From Halarsenatibacter sp964630835 (GTDB lineage Bacteria; Bacillota; Halanaerobiia; Halanaerobiales; Halarsenatibacteraceae), in contig CAZVZM010000023.1 of NCBI GenBank assembly GCA_964630835.1, positions 1 through 28,406 of the forward strand: 28,406 nt of DNA. The letters are read 5' to 3'. Each line of letters starts with the position of its first letter. Positions within the stretch are counted from its first letter, which is position 1. The notes beneath the pieces are model-generated. The model had not been told where the DNA came from. It ran no database searches and saw only the letters and a list, made by a program, of their open reading frames with translations. Both the position numbers and the translations under genes were made by a program. Below are positions 6,155-15,054 of the stretch, piece after piece.

Positions 6155-7112
6155 TATGGCAGCTGAAAATCAAAACCAGGAAGAAGAGAAACATATACCC
6201 GTCCTCCTTGAAGAAACCATGGATTATATGAAGATTTATTCTGGAGGGGTTTATGTTGATGCTACTCTGGGAAGAGGAGGACATACAAAGGAAATACTTT
6301 CCCGACTTGGCCCGGATGGTGGACTGATTATAGGAGTTGACAGAGATCGGGAATCTATCGATTACTGCCAGAAGAATATTGATGACAGCAGACTTGTCAT
6401 ACATCATGCAAATTTTACTGACCTGGAAAGCATCCTGAAGAAAGAAGGTATATCAGGTGCTGATGGGATTCTTTTTGACCTGGGAGTTTCTTCGCCTCAG
6501 CTGGAAGATCCCGAAAGAGGCTTCACATACAGCAAAAATGCTCCCCTGGATATGAGAATGGACAGGAATCAAAGAATCACGGCTGAAACAATCATAAATG
6601 AGTATGATAGAGATCAAATAAAAAAAATTTTACAGGATTATGGTGAGGAAAGATGGGCTCACAGAATAGCTAACTTCATCTGTAAAAGACGAAAGAGCAG
6701 AAGAATTACACAAACTGCAGAACTTGTAGATATAATTAAAAATGCTATACCGGCAGGTGCTCGCAGAAAGGGTGGTCATCCGGCCCGCCGGACCTTTCAG
6801 GCGTTGCGTCTGGCGGTAAACGAAGAGCTGGAAAGCTTAGAAAAGGCAATTTCTCTCCTGCCATCTGTATTAAATAGTGGTGGTAGGGTTTGTGTGATTT
6901 CCTTTCACTCATTGGAGGATAGGATTGTTAAACATAAGTTTAGGGATTTTGCAAGAGAGTGTGAATGCCCTCCGGACCTCCCTGTATGCAGATGTGACAC
7001 GGTTAAGAAATTTAAGATTTTGACCGGAAGTCCTGTTACACCTGAAAATAAAGAAATTGAGAAAAACCCCCGGGCCCGCAGCGCCAAACTCAGAGCTGCT
7101 GAAAGAATATAG
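6147..7112 (+). CDS. rsmH: 16S rRNA (cytosine-1402-N4)-methyltransferase RsmH (MraW)
   Basis: 321 residues, typical for RsmH, which uses S-adenosylmethionine to methylate C1402 of 16S rRNA in the decoding centre. Motifs include HIPVLLEE at the N-terminus, the SAM-binding DATLGRGGHT near residue 33, GVDRD, FDLGVSSPQLE, GFTY-PLDMRMD, and ISFHSLEDRIVK near the C-terminus. Two starts are possible, ATG 6147 or ATG 6156. Neither has a good ribosome-binding site, and the upstream frame is closed at 6105 with no better start. Coupling to the small ORF at 6092 may explain this. The position after mraZ is the normal dcw arrangement. Confidence 0.96.
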   Translation: MIDMAAENQNQEEEKHIPVLLEETMDYMKIYSGGVYVDATLGRGGHTKEILSRLGPDGGLIIGVDRDRESIDYCQKNIDDSRLVIHHANFTDLESILKKEGISGADGILFDLGVSSPQLEDPERGFTYSKNAPLDMRMDRNQRITAETIINEYDRDQIKKILQDYGEERWAHRIANFICKRRKSRRITQTAELVDIIKNAIPAGARRKGGHPARRTFQALRLAVNEELESLEKAISLLPSVLNSGGRVCVISFHSLEDRIVKHKFRDFARECECPPDLPVCRCDTVKKFKILTGSPVTPENKEIEKNPRARSAKLRAAERI

Positions 7113-7129
7113 CTGTGGAGGTGTGTAAG

Positions 7130-7582
7130 ATGAGCAAAAATTATTCCCATAATTTTCAATCCGGCCAAACTTCGAGAAAGAATGCGAGTAATCAATATTC
7201 GCAGCAAAAAAAGATGGTTTTCATACTGTTGATTATATTTCTTCTTGTTATTTTACCTATGGCTTTAATAATCAGCCAGTCGCTGAGAATTGTGAATTTA
7301 AATTATGAGCTGGAAAGGCTGGAAAATAATCTCTCCAGTATTGAAGAAAGCAATAACGAGCTGGAGAGACAGGTTGCCAGAAAAAATTCCCTGAGCAGAA
7401 TTGAGAATATAGCCAGGGAGGAACTTAATATGGTTGAGGCGAATGAATCTTATAGGCTGGCAGTAAATATTGATCAATCACCGGCAGAATATGAATTTGC
7501 TTCTCAAGAAGATGAGGAGAGGAACTGGCTTGTTAATCTGTGGGAGAATTTTAGCAGAGCCGCCGCGGCTTCATTTGACTAG
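7130..7582 (+). CDS. ftsL: FtsL-like division protein
   Basis: 150 residues. A short cytoplasmic N-terminus rich in Asn/Gln/Lys is followed by one transmembrane helix (about 29-49) and an extracytoplasmic heptad-type coiled coil (about 52-95) ending in the septum-initiator-like segment with IENIAREELNM. This is the architecture of FtsL, which with FtsQ/DivIB (and DivIC) links the Z ring to the septal synthase FtsW-PBP. The ATG at 7130 follows TGGAGGTG (7116-7123); GTG 7115 would sit within that site. Sequence identity in this family is low, so the call rests on topology and its place between rsmH and the PBP gene. Confidence 0.85.
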   Translation: MSKNYSHNFQSGQTSRKNASNQYSQQKKMVFILLIIFLLVILPMALIISQSLRIVNLNYELERLENNLSSIEESNNELERQVARKNSLSRIENIAREELNMVEANESYRLAVNIDQSPAEYEFASQEDEERNWLVNLWENFSRAAAASFD

Positions 7583-7610
7583 TGCTGCTGGATAAAATGG
7601 GGGATGAAAC

Positions 7611-9689
7611 ATGCCAGATAGACACAGTAAAGCTCAGGTTAATAGACGGGTGAAAATTATTCTTTTTCTTTTTTCACTGGTTATTTTGGCCATATTTGTC
7701 AGATTGTTATGGATCCAGGTAATTCAGGCCAGTTTTTATCAGAGACTGGCTTTAAGACAGAGACTCGAAGAGAAACGTGTAGACAGCGAAAGAGGAAAAA
7801 TTTACGATAGGACCGGAAATGAACTGGCCATAAACGTATCCGCTGAAACTATAATAGCTTATCCTGAAAGGGTGGAAACCCCCGCCAAAACTGCCGAAAA
7901 GCTGGCGGGGGTTTTGTCGATAGATGAAGAAACTATATACAATCGCTTAAACAGTGGTGCCTATCTAATTTATCTGGACAGACAGGTTGATGCTAATACA
8001 TTTGAAAAAGTGAAAAATTTGAATTTACCAGGTATTTCATCCATCAGTGAGCCCATGAGAAAATATCCCCGTGATGAGCTGGCCGGTCAGCTGCTGGGAT
8101 TTACAGGTGTGGATAATTACGGTCTGGAAGGATTGGAATATAGTTATGATCGTTTTTTAAGTGGAGAACCAGGGATTAACCGCAGTGAAATTGATGCTGT
8201 AGGAGGGAGTATACCGGGCTTTACTGAGGCTGGTGAAAATATTGATATGCAGGAAGGGTTAAATTTACATCTTACGATTGATGAAGTTATTCAGTATTTT
8301 GCAGAAGAGGAATTAAAAGCCGCCGGTGAAAAGTATAATATTGAAGGAGGGTCCGTAACTGTTATGGACCCGAATGGAGGAGACATACTGGCCATGGCCA
8401 GTGAATCAAGCTTCAATCCCAATCATTTTGAAGAATACGACGAAAAGGACTGGCAGAGCAAGGCTGTTACCGACAGCTTCGAACCGGGTTCAGTTTTTAA
8501 AATTTTTACAGCAGCTACTTTTTTAGAAGAGGGATATTACGATTTCTCCGATATACTTTACGGCCCGGGAAGTATTGAGGTGGAAAATGAAAGCATAAAC
8601 TGCTGGTCTAAGGACGGGCATGGCAGGCAGAATATGGTGGAAGTCTTTGCTAATTCCTGTAATCCCGGGTTTGTTCAGATGGGTCTGTCCATGGATAGAG
8701 AAGAATTTGCTGAGGGTCTCAGGCGCTTCAACTTTGGCAGGAGCACCGGTGTAGAACTGCCCGGAGAAGCATCCGGAAGATTAATACCGAGAAGATTTTC
8801 TGATCTGGAACAGGCAACCCTATCTTTTGGGCACGGCATTTCAGCGACTCCGCTTCAATTGATCAGTGCTGGAGCAGCTCTAGCAGGTGAGGGAATGCTC
8901 TATAAGCCTAGACTGGTAAAAAGACTCACAAATTCTTCTGGAGAAACAGCTGTCGATTTTTCTCCACAGCAGATAAGACAGGCTGTATCTTTGGAAACTG
9001 CAGAAAAGACTAGAAAACTCATGAGAGAAGCTGTCAGGGAAGGTACTGGAACAGAGGCTCAAATACCGGGTTTTGATATTGCAGGCAAAACTGGAACTTC
9101 CAGACATTATGGTGATGAAGAAATTTACGATACATCTTTTCTGGGCTTTTTGCCTGGAGATAACCCTGAGATCGTTATTTTGGTGGTTCTCAATGGCCTT
9201 GAAGGTGATGATTATTTTGCCAGCGAAAATGCTGTTCCCGTATTTAAAAATATAGCTGAAAGAATCATCACATATAAAAATATATCTCCGGCCGGTGCAT
9301 CCAGTTTGACAGAATTAGAAATTGCTGCAGATGAGGGATACATCCTGGGTGATTTCAGAGGTTTATCTGCAGGGGAAGCTGGAAGAACATTGAGAAGTGA
9401 GGAATTAAATGTTAAACTAATAGGGGAAGGTGAAACAGTTAAAAGACAAATTCCGACTGCGGAATCAGAAGTTTATCCTGGCAGCACGGTTTATCTATTC
9501 CTTGATGAAAGCTATGAAGAACATAAAGTAATGGTTCCTGATTTTCGCGACCTATCCCCCCATGAAGCTGAAGAACTTGCCGGTCGATATGGACTTTTTC
9601 TGGATGGTATCGTATCCGGGGAAGTCTCTGCTCAATATCCTAATCCGGGTAAAAGAGTGGAGGCTTTCACCCAAATAGAAGTGGAGTAA
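7611..9689 (+). CDS. Class B penicillin-binding protein (FtsI/SpoVD type) with C-terminal PASTA domains
   Basis: 692 residues: a membrane anchor (about 13-34), a PBP dimerisation domain with the R-G-x-I-Y-D-R motif near residue 61, and a transpeptidase domain. The three active-site motifs are S294-V-F-K297, S349-C-N351 and K493-T-G495. Two PASTA domains occupy about 570-692. It crosslinks peptidoglycan outside the membrane together with FtsW. PASTA-bearing class B PBPs in this position are usually called SpoVD (cortex synthesis) or PBP2B (division). Only one such gene is present here, so it could serve the division role; sequence alone does not decide. The start is ATG 7611 with a GGGGG site about 8 bases upstream. 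Confidence 0.93.
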   Translation: MPDRHSKAQVNRRVKIILFLFSLVILAIFVRLLWIQVIQASFYQRLALRQRLEEKRVDSERGKIYDRTGNELAINVSAETIIAYPERVETPAKTAEKLAGVLSIDEETIYNRLNSGAYLIYLDRQVDANTFEKVKNLNLPGISSISEPMRKYPRDELAGQLLGFTGVDNYGLEGLEYSYDRFLSGEPGINRSEIDAVGGSIPGFTEAGENIDMQEGLNLHLTIDEVIQYFAEEELKAAGEKYNIEGGSVTVMDPNGGDILAMASESSFNPNHFEEYDEKDWQSKAVTDSFEPGSVFKIFTAATFLEEGYYDFSDILYGPGSIEVENESINCWSKDGHGRQNMVEVFANSCNPGFVQMGLSMDREEFAEGLRRFNFGRSTGVELPGEASGRLIPRRFSDLEQATLSFGHGISATPLQLISAGAALAGEGMLYKPRLVKRLTNSSGETAVDFSPQQIRQAVSLETAEKTRKLMREAVREGTGTEAQIPGFDIAGKTGTSRHYGDEEIYDTSFLGFLPGDNPEIVILVVLNGLEGDDYFASENAVPVFKNIAERIITYKNISPAGASSLTELEIAADEGYILGDFRGLSAGEAGRTLRSEELNVKLIGEGETVKRQIPTAESEVYPGSTVYLFLDESYEEHKVMVPDFRDLSPHEAEELAGRYGLFLDGIVSGEVSAQYPNPGKRVEAFTQIEVE

Positions 9690-9710
9690 TTGCTATATGG
9701 AGGTTTATTG

Positions 9711-11186
9711 ATGGTTAAAGTTAAAGATTTGATAGATTTTATTTCACCTCAATCGGTTCTGGGATCCAGAGATAAAGATATAGTTGATATTACACAGGAT
9801 TCTCGAGAAGCTGGAGATAGCATTGCATTTCTGGCCAGAGAGGGATTTGAGACCGACGGTCATAAATATATTGAAGATGCCTATCAAAAGGGAAGTAGAG
9901 TCTTTTTTGTAGAAAAAATTCCTGAGTTTATCAGAGAGGATGCCTTATATATCAAACTGTCAGATACTGCAGGGGCGCTGGGAGATCTGGCTGCTGAAGT
10001 TCATGGACATCCGGAAGAAGATCTTGATATTTATGGTGTTACTGGAACTAACGGCAAGACCACAACCTGTTACATTCTTTATGATCTTTTTAATAAAATG
10101 GGCGATAAAAGCGGTTTGATGGGTACAATTAAGATCGATACGGGAGAAAAGCAGATCAAATCGGATCGGACCACTCCTGGAGCAGATGAAATTTTCAGAC
10201 AGCTGGCTTCCATGAGACAGTCCGGTTGTGGGAAAGCGGTTATGGAAATTTCATCACATGCTCTTGATTTAAACAGAGTGGAAGCTCTGGAATTTTCTGC
10301 TGCTGTTCTTACAAATATTAGCCAGGATCACCTGAATTTTCATCGAAGCATGGAGGAATATTTGAGGACAAAACTTTCTATTTTTGAGCTTCTTAAAAGA
10401 AAAGAAGGTAGAGGCTATTATAATGCTGACGATGAAAGGATCACCAGGGCGATCAGTAATCGGGATAGAGATTTTCAAGATCTTTTTTCTTTTTCTTTAA
10501 TAAACGATAGCGATTTTCAGGGCTCGATACTTTCTCTTGATCTCAATGGTGTTGAATTTGAATTGAACGGAAGTGAATATTTTCTGCCAATTCCGGGAAA
10601 ATACAATATATACAATGCAATTGCTGCTCTGTCAGTTTTATTATGCGAAGATTTTGCCGGGGATAAATTGAGTGAGGCTCTTGCCCGCTTTCAGGGAGTT
10701 CCCGGGCGACTGGAAAGTGTGAGCGCCGGGAAAAATTTAGAATATGAAATTGTAGTCGATTATGCTCACACTCCCTCCGGCATGAAAAATGTCCTGAGGA
10801 CTTTAAAACAGCTGAAACCCGGTTCGATTACTGCAGTATTTGGATGTGGGGGAGATAGAGACAGGAGCAAGAGACCAAAAATGGGACGTATAGCTTTAAA
10901 ATATGCTGATAAGGTAATTATAACTTCTGATAATCCCCGTTCAGAAAACCCCAAGGATATAATTGATGACATTATTTCTGATATAAATTTTTCCAGTTAC
11001 AATACCAGCTGGTGTATTGAAGTTGACCGAGAGAAGGCTATAAGAAGAGCGGTAAAAGAAATAGATTCCGGTGAGATAGTAGTGATTTTTGGAAAAGGAC
11101 ATGAAAACTATCAGGAGCTTTCCAATGAAAGAATAAAATTTGATGATAAGAAGAAGGCATTAAAAGCATTACAGGACCTGGAATAA
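9711..11186 (+). CDS. murE: UDP-MurNAc-L-Ala-D-Glu:meso-diaminopimelate ligase
   Basis: 491 residues, ATP-dependent Mur ligase adding the third amino acid of the stem peptide. The P-loop GVTGTNGKTTT places Lys at K116. The carbamylated-lysine/substrate region includes TTPGADE, and the C-terminal domain has D407-N-P-R410, the motif that recognises meso-diaminopimelate rather than lysine. A meso-DAP wall is therefore predicted. The ATG at 9711 has GGAGG (9699-9703) 7 bases upstream; the frame is open further up to TTG 9690 without a site. It follows the PBP gene by 21 bases and precedes murF by 25. Confidence 0.96.
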   Translation: MVKVKDLIDFISPQSVLGSRDKDIVDITQDSREAGDSIAFLAREGFETDGHKYIEDAYQKGSRVFFVEKIPEFIREDALYIKLSDTAGALGDLAAEVHGHPEEDLDIYGVTGTNGKTTTCYILYDLFNKMGDKSGLMGTIKIDTGEKQIKSDRTTPGADEIFRQLASMRQSGCGKAVMEISSHALDLNRVEALEFSAAVLTNISQDHLNFHRSMEEYLRTKLSIFELLKRKEGRGYYNADDERITRAISNRDRDFQDLFSFSLINDSDFQGSILSLDLNGVEFELNGSEYFLPIPGKYNIYNAIAALSVLLCEDFAGDKLSEALARFQGVPGRLESVSAGKNLEYEIVVDYAHTPSGMKNVLRTLKQLKPGSITAVFGCGGDRDRSKRPKMGRIALKYADKVIITSDNPRSENPKDIIDDIISDINFSSYNTSWCIEVDREKAIRRAVKEIDSGEIVVIFGKGHENYQELSNERIKFDDKKKALKALQDLE

Positions 11187-11211
11187 AATGGAGAATAGAG
11201 GAGGTTAAAGA

Positions 11212-12609
11212 ATGCTATCTCTCTCCCTGAGAGAGATTGCCGGAGCAGTTGAGGGGAAGATTGTTCAGGGCAATCCAGAAAAGAAATTTAATAATGTAAC
11301 AATTGACAGCAGGCGCGTGAAACCGGGGGATATTTTTGTGGCTATCATTGGTGATAATAACGATGGTCATGAATTCATACCTGAGGCGGTTGAAAATGGA
11401 GCACGCATGATTATTTCAGCTCGCTCAATTAAGGCTTATTCCAATGTTGCTATTTTACAGGTGAAGGACACTACAGGAGCGCTTCAAAAACTGGCCGGCT
11501 ATAACCGGCGCCAGATTGAAGATTTAAAAGTGATCGGTGTAACCGGGAGCGCTGGAAAAACCACAACTAAAGATATGATTTTCAGCGTAGTTAACACCTG
11601 CTGCAGGGCTCTAAAATCTCCTGAAAACTACAATAATGAATATGGCCTCCCTCTTACGCTGCTGGAGCTGGAGGGGGATGAAGAGGTGGCCGTTCTTGAA
11701 ATGGCCGCCCGATATAAAGGAGATATAAAACTCCTGGCGGAAATAGCCCGTCCCCAATTTGGGGTTTTGACCAATATTGGTGCGGCGCATCTGGAGAATT
11801 TTGGCAGCATCGAGAATGTGGCTGAAACGAAAAAGGAGCTGGTTGAGGGGCTTATTGGTCCCTCTGTGGCGGTACTGAATTTGGATGATGAACACATTCG
11901 CGAGGTATGCAGAGAATTCACTGATATTCAAGCGGTTACTGTAAGTATGCAGGATGAAGAAGCGGATTATTTTGCATTTGATTTAAATTTTTTATCAGGT
12001 GGAAAGTGGAGCCAGTTTAAATTAAGGGAAAAATCCAGCGGCAAAACCGTGGAGATTGAAGTGAATCGCTCCGGGGAGCACAATATATATAATGCCCTTT
12101 TTGCCGCGGCTGTGGCGAGAAGTTTGAATATCGATTGGGACGATATAATTGAAGGTTTATCAAATGTGGAAGTTACAGAACTGCGCCAGGAAATTAGAAA
12201 AATAAATGGGACAAGAATTATAAATGATACGTATAATGCCAATCCTCTTTCCATGAGAGCAGCTCTCGAGTTTTTAACGCAAATTGAAGGAGATCGGAAA
12301 ATAGCAGTACTGGGAGCAATGCTGGAACTGGGCGGCTTTGAAAGAGTTGCTCATCAGGAGCTTGGCCGGTATATTACTGAACTGGATATTGATCTTTTGA
12401 TTACTGTCGGAAAAAAAGCAAAAACTATCGCTGATGGAGCTCTTGAGGCTGGAATGTCCAGACAGCGAGTTTATGTGTTTTCGGAAAAAGATGGGGCAGC
12501 TGCTCTTTTAAGAAAAATAAAAAAGAATGGAGATGCTATTCTGGTTAAGGGCTCAAGATCTATAGAAATGGAGGAAATTGTCGATCTGCTTCTGGAGCAG
12601 GGAGGATAG
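11212..12609 (+). CDS. murF: UDP-MurNAc-tripeptide:D-alanyl-D-alanine ligase
   Basis: 465 residues, the last cytosolic ligase, joining the D-Ala-D-Ala made by Ddl to the UDP-MurNAc-tripeptide. It has the Mur ligase P-loop GVTGSAGKTTTKD (K116), the NYNNEYGLPLTLL region typical of MurF, NIGAAHLENFGS, the second-domain motif GEHNIYNALFAAAV, and the C-terminal domain starting near INDTYNANPLSMRAAL. GAGGAGG stands just before the ATG. The stop lies 3 bases before the mraY start, which suggests tight coupling. Confidence 0.96.
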   Translation: MLSLSLREIAGAVEGKIVQGNPEKKFNNVTIDSRRVKPGDIFVAIIGDNNDGHEFIPEAVENGARMIISARSIKAYSNVAILQVKDTTGALQKLAGYNRRQIEDLKVIGVTGSAGKTTTKDMIFSVVNTCCRALKSPENYNNEYGLPLTLLELEGDEEVAVLEMAARYKGDIKLLAEIARPQFGVLTNIGAAHLENFGSIENVAETKKELVEGLIGPSVAVLNLDDEHIREVCREFTDIQAVTVSMQDEEADYFAFDLNFLSGGKWSQFKLREKSSGKTVEIEVNRSGEHNIYNALFAAAVARSLNIDWDDIIEGLSNVEVTELRQEIRKINGTRIINDTYNANPLSMRAALEFLTQIEGDRKIAVLGAMLELGGFERVAHQELGRYITELDIDLLITVGKKAKTIADGALEAGMSRQRVYVFSEKDGAAALLRKIKKNGDAILVKGSRSIEMEEIVDLLLEQGG

Positions 12610-12612
12610 AAA

Positions 12613-13563
12613 ATGCTGGAGTTAAGTTTAAATCTATTAATTGCCCTGATATTGACTATATTAGCCACCGCAATTATTTTACCCATTATGCAAAAGAATA
12701 ACTTTGGCCAGGAAATTAGAGAGCTGGGTCCAGAATCTCATCAGGCCAAAGAGGGCATTCCTACCATGGGTGGGCTAATTTTTTTTCCTGTTTTACCTGT
12801 AACAGCTATTTTTACCGGTCAATTTTCTTTTTCTTACAGCATGGCTCTTCTTCCCATCTTAATTATGTGGGTTCTGGGTATTGCTGATGACTATCTAATT
12901 ATCAGGAGATCTTCCTCGGAGGGAATATCTGGATTTGTAAAACTTTTTGTTCAGGCTGGAGCCGGTTTCTTTTTGGGAGCATTTATGTATTACTCGGGAG
13001 CAGGACAGAAGATTATATTACCGTTTTTAGCGGAGTCTTTTGAGCCCGGGGCAGCTATCATTCCGTTTGCCATGATTGTTATGATGGCAACAACAAACTC
13101 CGTTAATTTGAGTGACGGGCTTGATGGCCTGGCTGCAGGGCTGATCGCAATTTCTCTGCTGTTTTTTCTGCCGGTTTTGATATTTGCAGGTTACAATGAT
13201 CTTGCTGTCCTTGCTGTCCAGGGCACAGGTATAATGCTGGGTTTTTTATGGTTTAACTTTTATCCAGCGAGAATTTTCATGGGAGATACAGGTTCTCTTA
13301 CTATGGGGGCTGTTTTAACAGTTGTTGCTCTCCTTTCAGGACATGGGTTATTTCTTTTAATCCTGGGAGGAGTATTTGTGCTGGAAGCTTTATCCGTTAT
13401 TATTCAGGTATCATATTTCAAAATAAGCGGCGGAAACAGAATTTTTAAAATGACCCCTCTTCACCATCATTTTGAGCTTTCGGGCTGGCCTGAAACCAGG
13501 GTTACCATCCGCCTATATATTTTGCAGATATTGTTCGGCTTTTTTGGACTTCTTGCCGGTTAA
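12613..13563 (+). CDS. mraY: Phospho-N-acetylmuramoyl-pentapeptide transferase
   Basis: 316 residues with about ten predicted membrane helices. MraY transfers phospho-MurNAc-pentapeptide from UDP to undecaprenyl phosphate, giving lipid I. Family motifs are GIPTMGG, the D-D pair in GIADDY, NSVNLSDGLDGLAAG, FMGDTGSL and the nucleotide-binding PLHHHFE near the C-terminus. The ribosome site (GGGAGG) lies inside the end of murF. The next 92 bases hold an inverted repeat and a promoter, so transcription is partly renewed before murD. Confidence 0.97.
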   Translation: MLELSLNLLIALILTILATAIILPIMQKNNFGQEIRELGPESHQAKEGIPTMGGLIFFPVLPVTAIFTGQFSFSYSMALLPILIMWVLGIADDYLIIRRSSSEGISGFVKLFVQAGAGFFLGAFMYYSGAGQKIILPFLAESFEPGAAIIPFAMIVMMATTNSVNLSDGLDGLAAGLIAISLLFFLPVLIFAGYNDLAVLAVQGTGIMLGFLWFNFYPARIFMGDTGSLTMGAVLTVVALLSGHGLFLLILGGVFVLEALSVIIQVSYFKISGGNRIFKMTPLHHHFELSGWPETRVTIRLYILQILFGFFGLLAG

Positions 13564-13570
13564 ATTCACG

Positions 13571-13597
13571 GAGAATTTAATTTTAGAGAAAATTCTC
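13571..13597 (+). repeat. Inverted repeat between mraY and murD
   Basis: GAGAATTT (13571-13578) and AAATTCTC (13590-13597) form an 8-bp stem with an 11-base loop. No T-run follows, so it is not a standard terminator. It lies directly upstream of the murD promoter and could be an RNA-processing hairpin or a protein site. Confidence 0.4.
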
Positions 13598-13600
13598 ATG

Positions 13601-13630
13601 TTGACTTAGTCTCATAGCTTCCAGTAAAAT
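13601..13630 (+). promoter_or_regulatory. Internal dcw promoter upstream of murD
   Basis: TTGACT (13601-13606) is separated by 18 bases from TAAAAT (13625-13630), both close to the sigma-A consensus. Initiation near 13637 would give a short leader before the GTG of murD. The gap between mraY and murD is also the longest break in this part of the cluster. Confidence 0.6.
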
Positions 13631-13655
13631 AAGATAAGAATGAGGAGTTTAGCCT

Positions 13656-15050
13656 GTGAATATAGATTATGATCGCCTGGGAATAAAGGATAAACATATA
13701 GGTGTATACGGTATTGGGGGCAGCACCGGCCGTTCTCTTCTCAAATTCTTGAAAAATTTTCCCTGTCATCCTGTTCTATATGATGATAAATTTCAACAGC
13801 TTCTTGAGGAAAGGCCCTGGCTGCAGCAGGCTTATAAAGAAGAAGAGATTGATTTTGCTGAGGTTTCTGAAGATCTCCTGAAGTGCGATTTAATCGTTAC
13901 AAGTCCAGGAGTGCCGCTCAACAAGCTGATACTCCGCCGGGCTCGCGAGAAAGAAATTATGGTAATAAGCGAAATAGAGCTGGCAATTAATTTATATGAT
14001 AGATTTATTATTGCGATTACCGGTACAAACGGAAAAACCACCACTGTATCTCTTCTGTGCGAGATTTTGAAGAAAGGGTTTACAGAAAGTGAAATAAAGA
14101 TTGCAGGTAATATCGGTCAGCCATTAATTGAAGTGCTTCCAGAATCCTCACAGGATGCAATAATTGTGGCTGAGGTGAGTTCGTTTCAGCTGGCAGGTAG
14201 CTATAATTTCTCCCCGGATATAGCTATTCTTCTTAATTTTGCCCCCGATCATCTTGACTGGCATCCCGATGTAACTCATTACCGCCGCAGCAAAGAAAAA
14301 ATTTTTAACAGCAAAGATGAAGATTCTCTTGCCATAATTAATGGCGATAATGAAACTGTGGAAAATATGGCCTCTTCAGCTGCCGGAGAAATTAAAAGAG
14401 TTTCTTTAAACGATAGGGATGCGGATATTTTGGTTAAAGACGATGTTTTCCAGTGGATCGAAGGGAAGCAAAACAAATTAATAGAAGGAGATAGAGTGAA
14501 GATGGCCGGGCGGCATAATCTCATGAATGCCGGGTTTGCTGTTCTGGCAGCCCTTGAACTCGATGTGTCCCCCTGCATAATAAGGGAAGCCGTATATGAT
14601 TTTACTCCACCATCACATAGAATGGAAATATTTATCAGGGAGAATGATTTTGTCGGTATTGATGACTCTAAAGCAACCAATCCTCATGCTGTTAGTGCTG
14701 CTCTGGCCTCTTTGAATTTTGATGAGAGAACCGTAGTTATTGTTGGAGGACAGGACAGAAATGTAAATTTAACACCCATGATCGAGGCAATTATAAATTA
14801 TACTGATTTCTGTGTCGTGATTGGAGAGCTTGCAGAAAAAATAAAACTGATGCTAAATAAAAGAGAATACCAAAACGTTTTTTCTGCGGATAGCTTGCAT
14901 GAAGCTGTTGAGAAAGGCCTGGATATGCTGAATCACTCCGGCCAGCTGATATTGAGCCCGGGTGCTCCCAGCTGGGATATGTTTGAAAATTACAGGAAGA
15001 GAGGAAAAATATTTAAGTCCAGTGTAGAGAAGAAGCTCAGGAAAGAGTGA
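13656..15050 (+). CDS. murD: UDP-MurNAc-L-alanine:D-glutamate ligase
   Basis: 464 residues. MurD adds D-glutamate to UDP-MurNAc-L-Ala. The N-terminal Rossmann-like domain has GVYGIGGSTGRSL, the P-loop is ITGTNGKTTT (K127), and NFAPDHLDWH, AGRHNLMNAGFA and DDSKATNPHAV follow in the expected order. The last is the MurD signature that opens domain 3. The start is GTG with GAGGAG about 8 bases upstream. It is probably transcribed both from the upstream operon and from the promoter at 13601-13630. ftsW begins 4 bases after the stop. Confidence 0.96.
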   Translation: MNIDYDRLGIKDKHIGVYGIGGSTGRSLLKFLKNFPCHPVLYDDKFQQLLEERPWLQQAYKEEEIDFAEVSEDLLKCDLIVTSPGVPLNKLILRRAREKEIMVISEIELAINLYDRFIIAITGTNGKTTTVSLLCEILKKGFTESEIKIAGNIGQPLIEVLPESSQDAIIVAEVSSFQLAGSYNFSPDIAILLNFAPDHLDWHPDVTHYRRSKEKIFNSKDEDSLAIINGDNETVENMASSAAGEIKRVSLNDRDADILVKDDVFQWIEGKQNKLIEGDRVKMAGRHNLMNAGFAVLAALELDVSPCIIREAVYDFTPPSHRMEIFIRENDFVGIDDSKATNPHAVSAALASLNFDERTVVIVGGQDRNVNLTPMIEAIINYTDFCVVIGELAEKIKLMLNKREYQNVFSADSLHEAVEKGLDMLNHSGQLILSPGAPSWDMFENYRKRGKIFKSSVEKKLRKE

Positions 15051-15054
15051 TTTT

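Noticed and set aside
14279..14680. 133-codon minus-strand frame inside murD
   Set aside because: Antisense shadow of a well-supported gene; Ser/Ile-rich composition and no upstream ribosome site noted.
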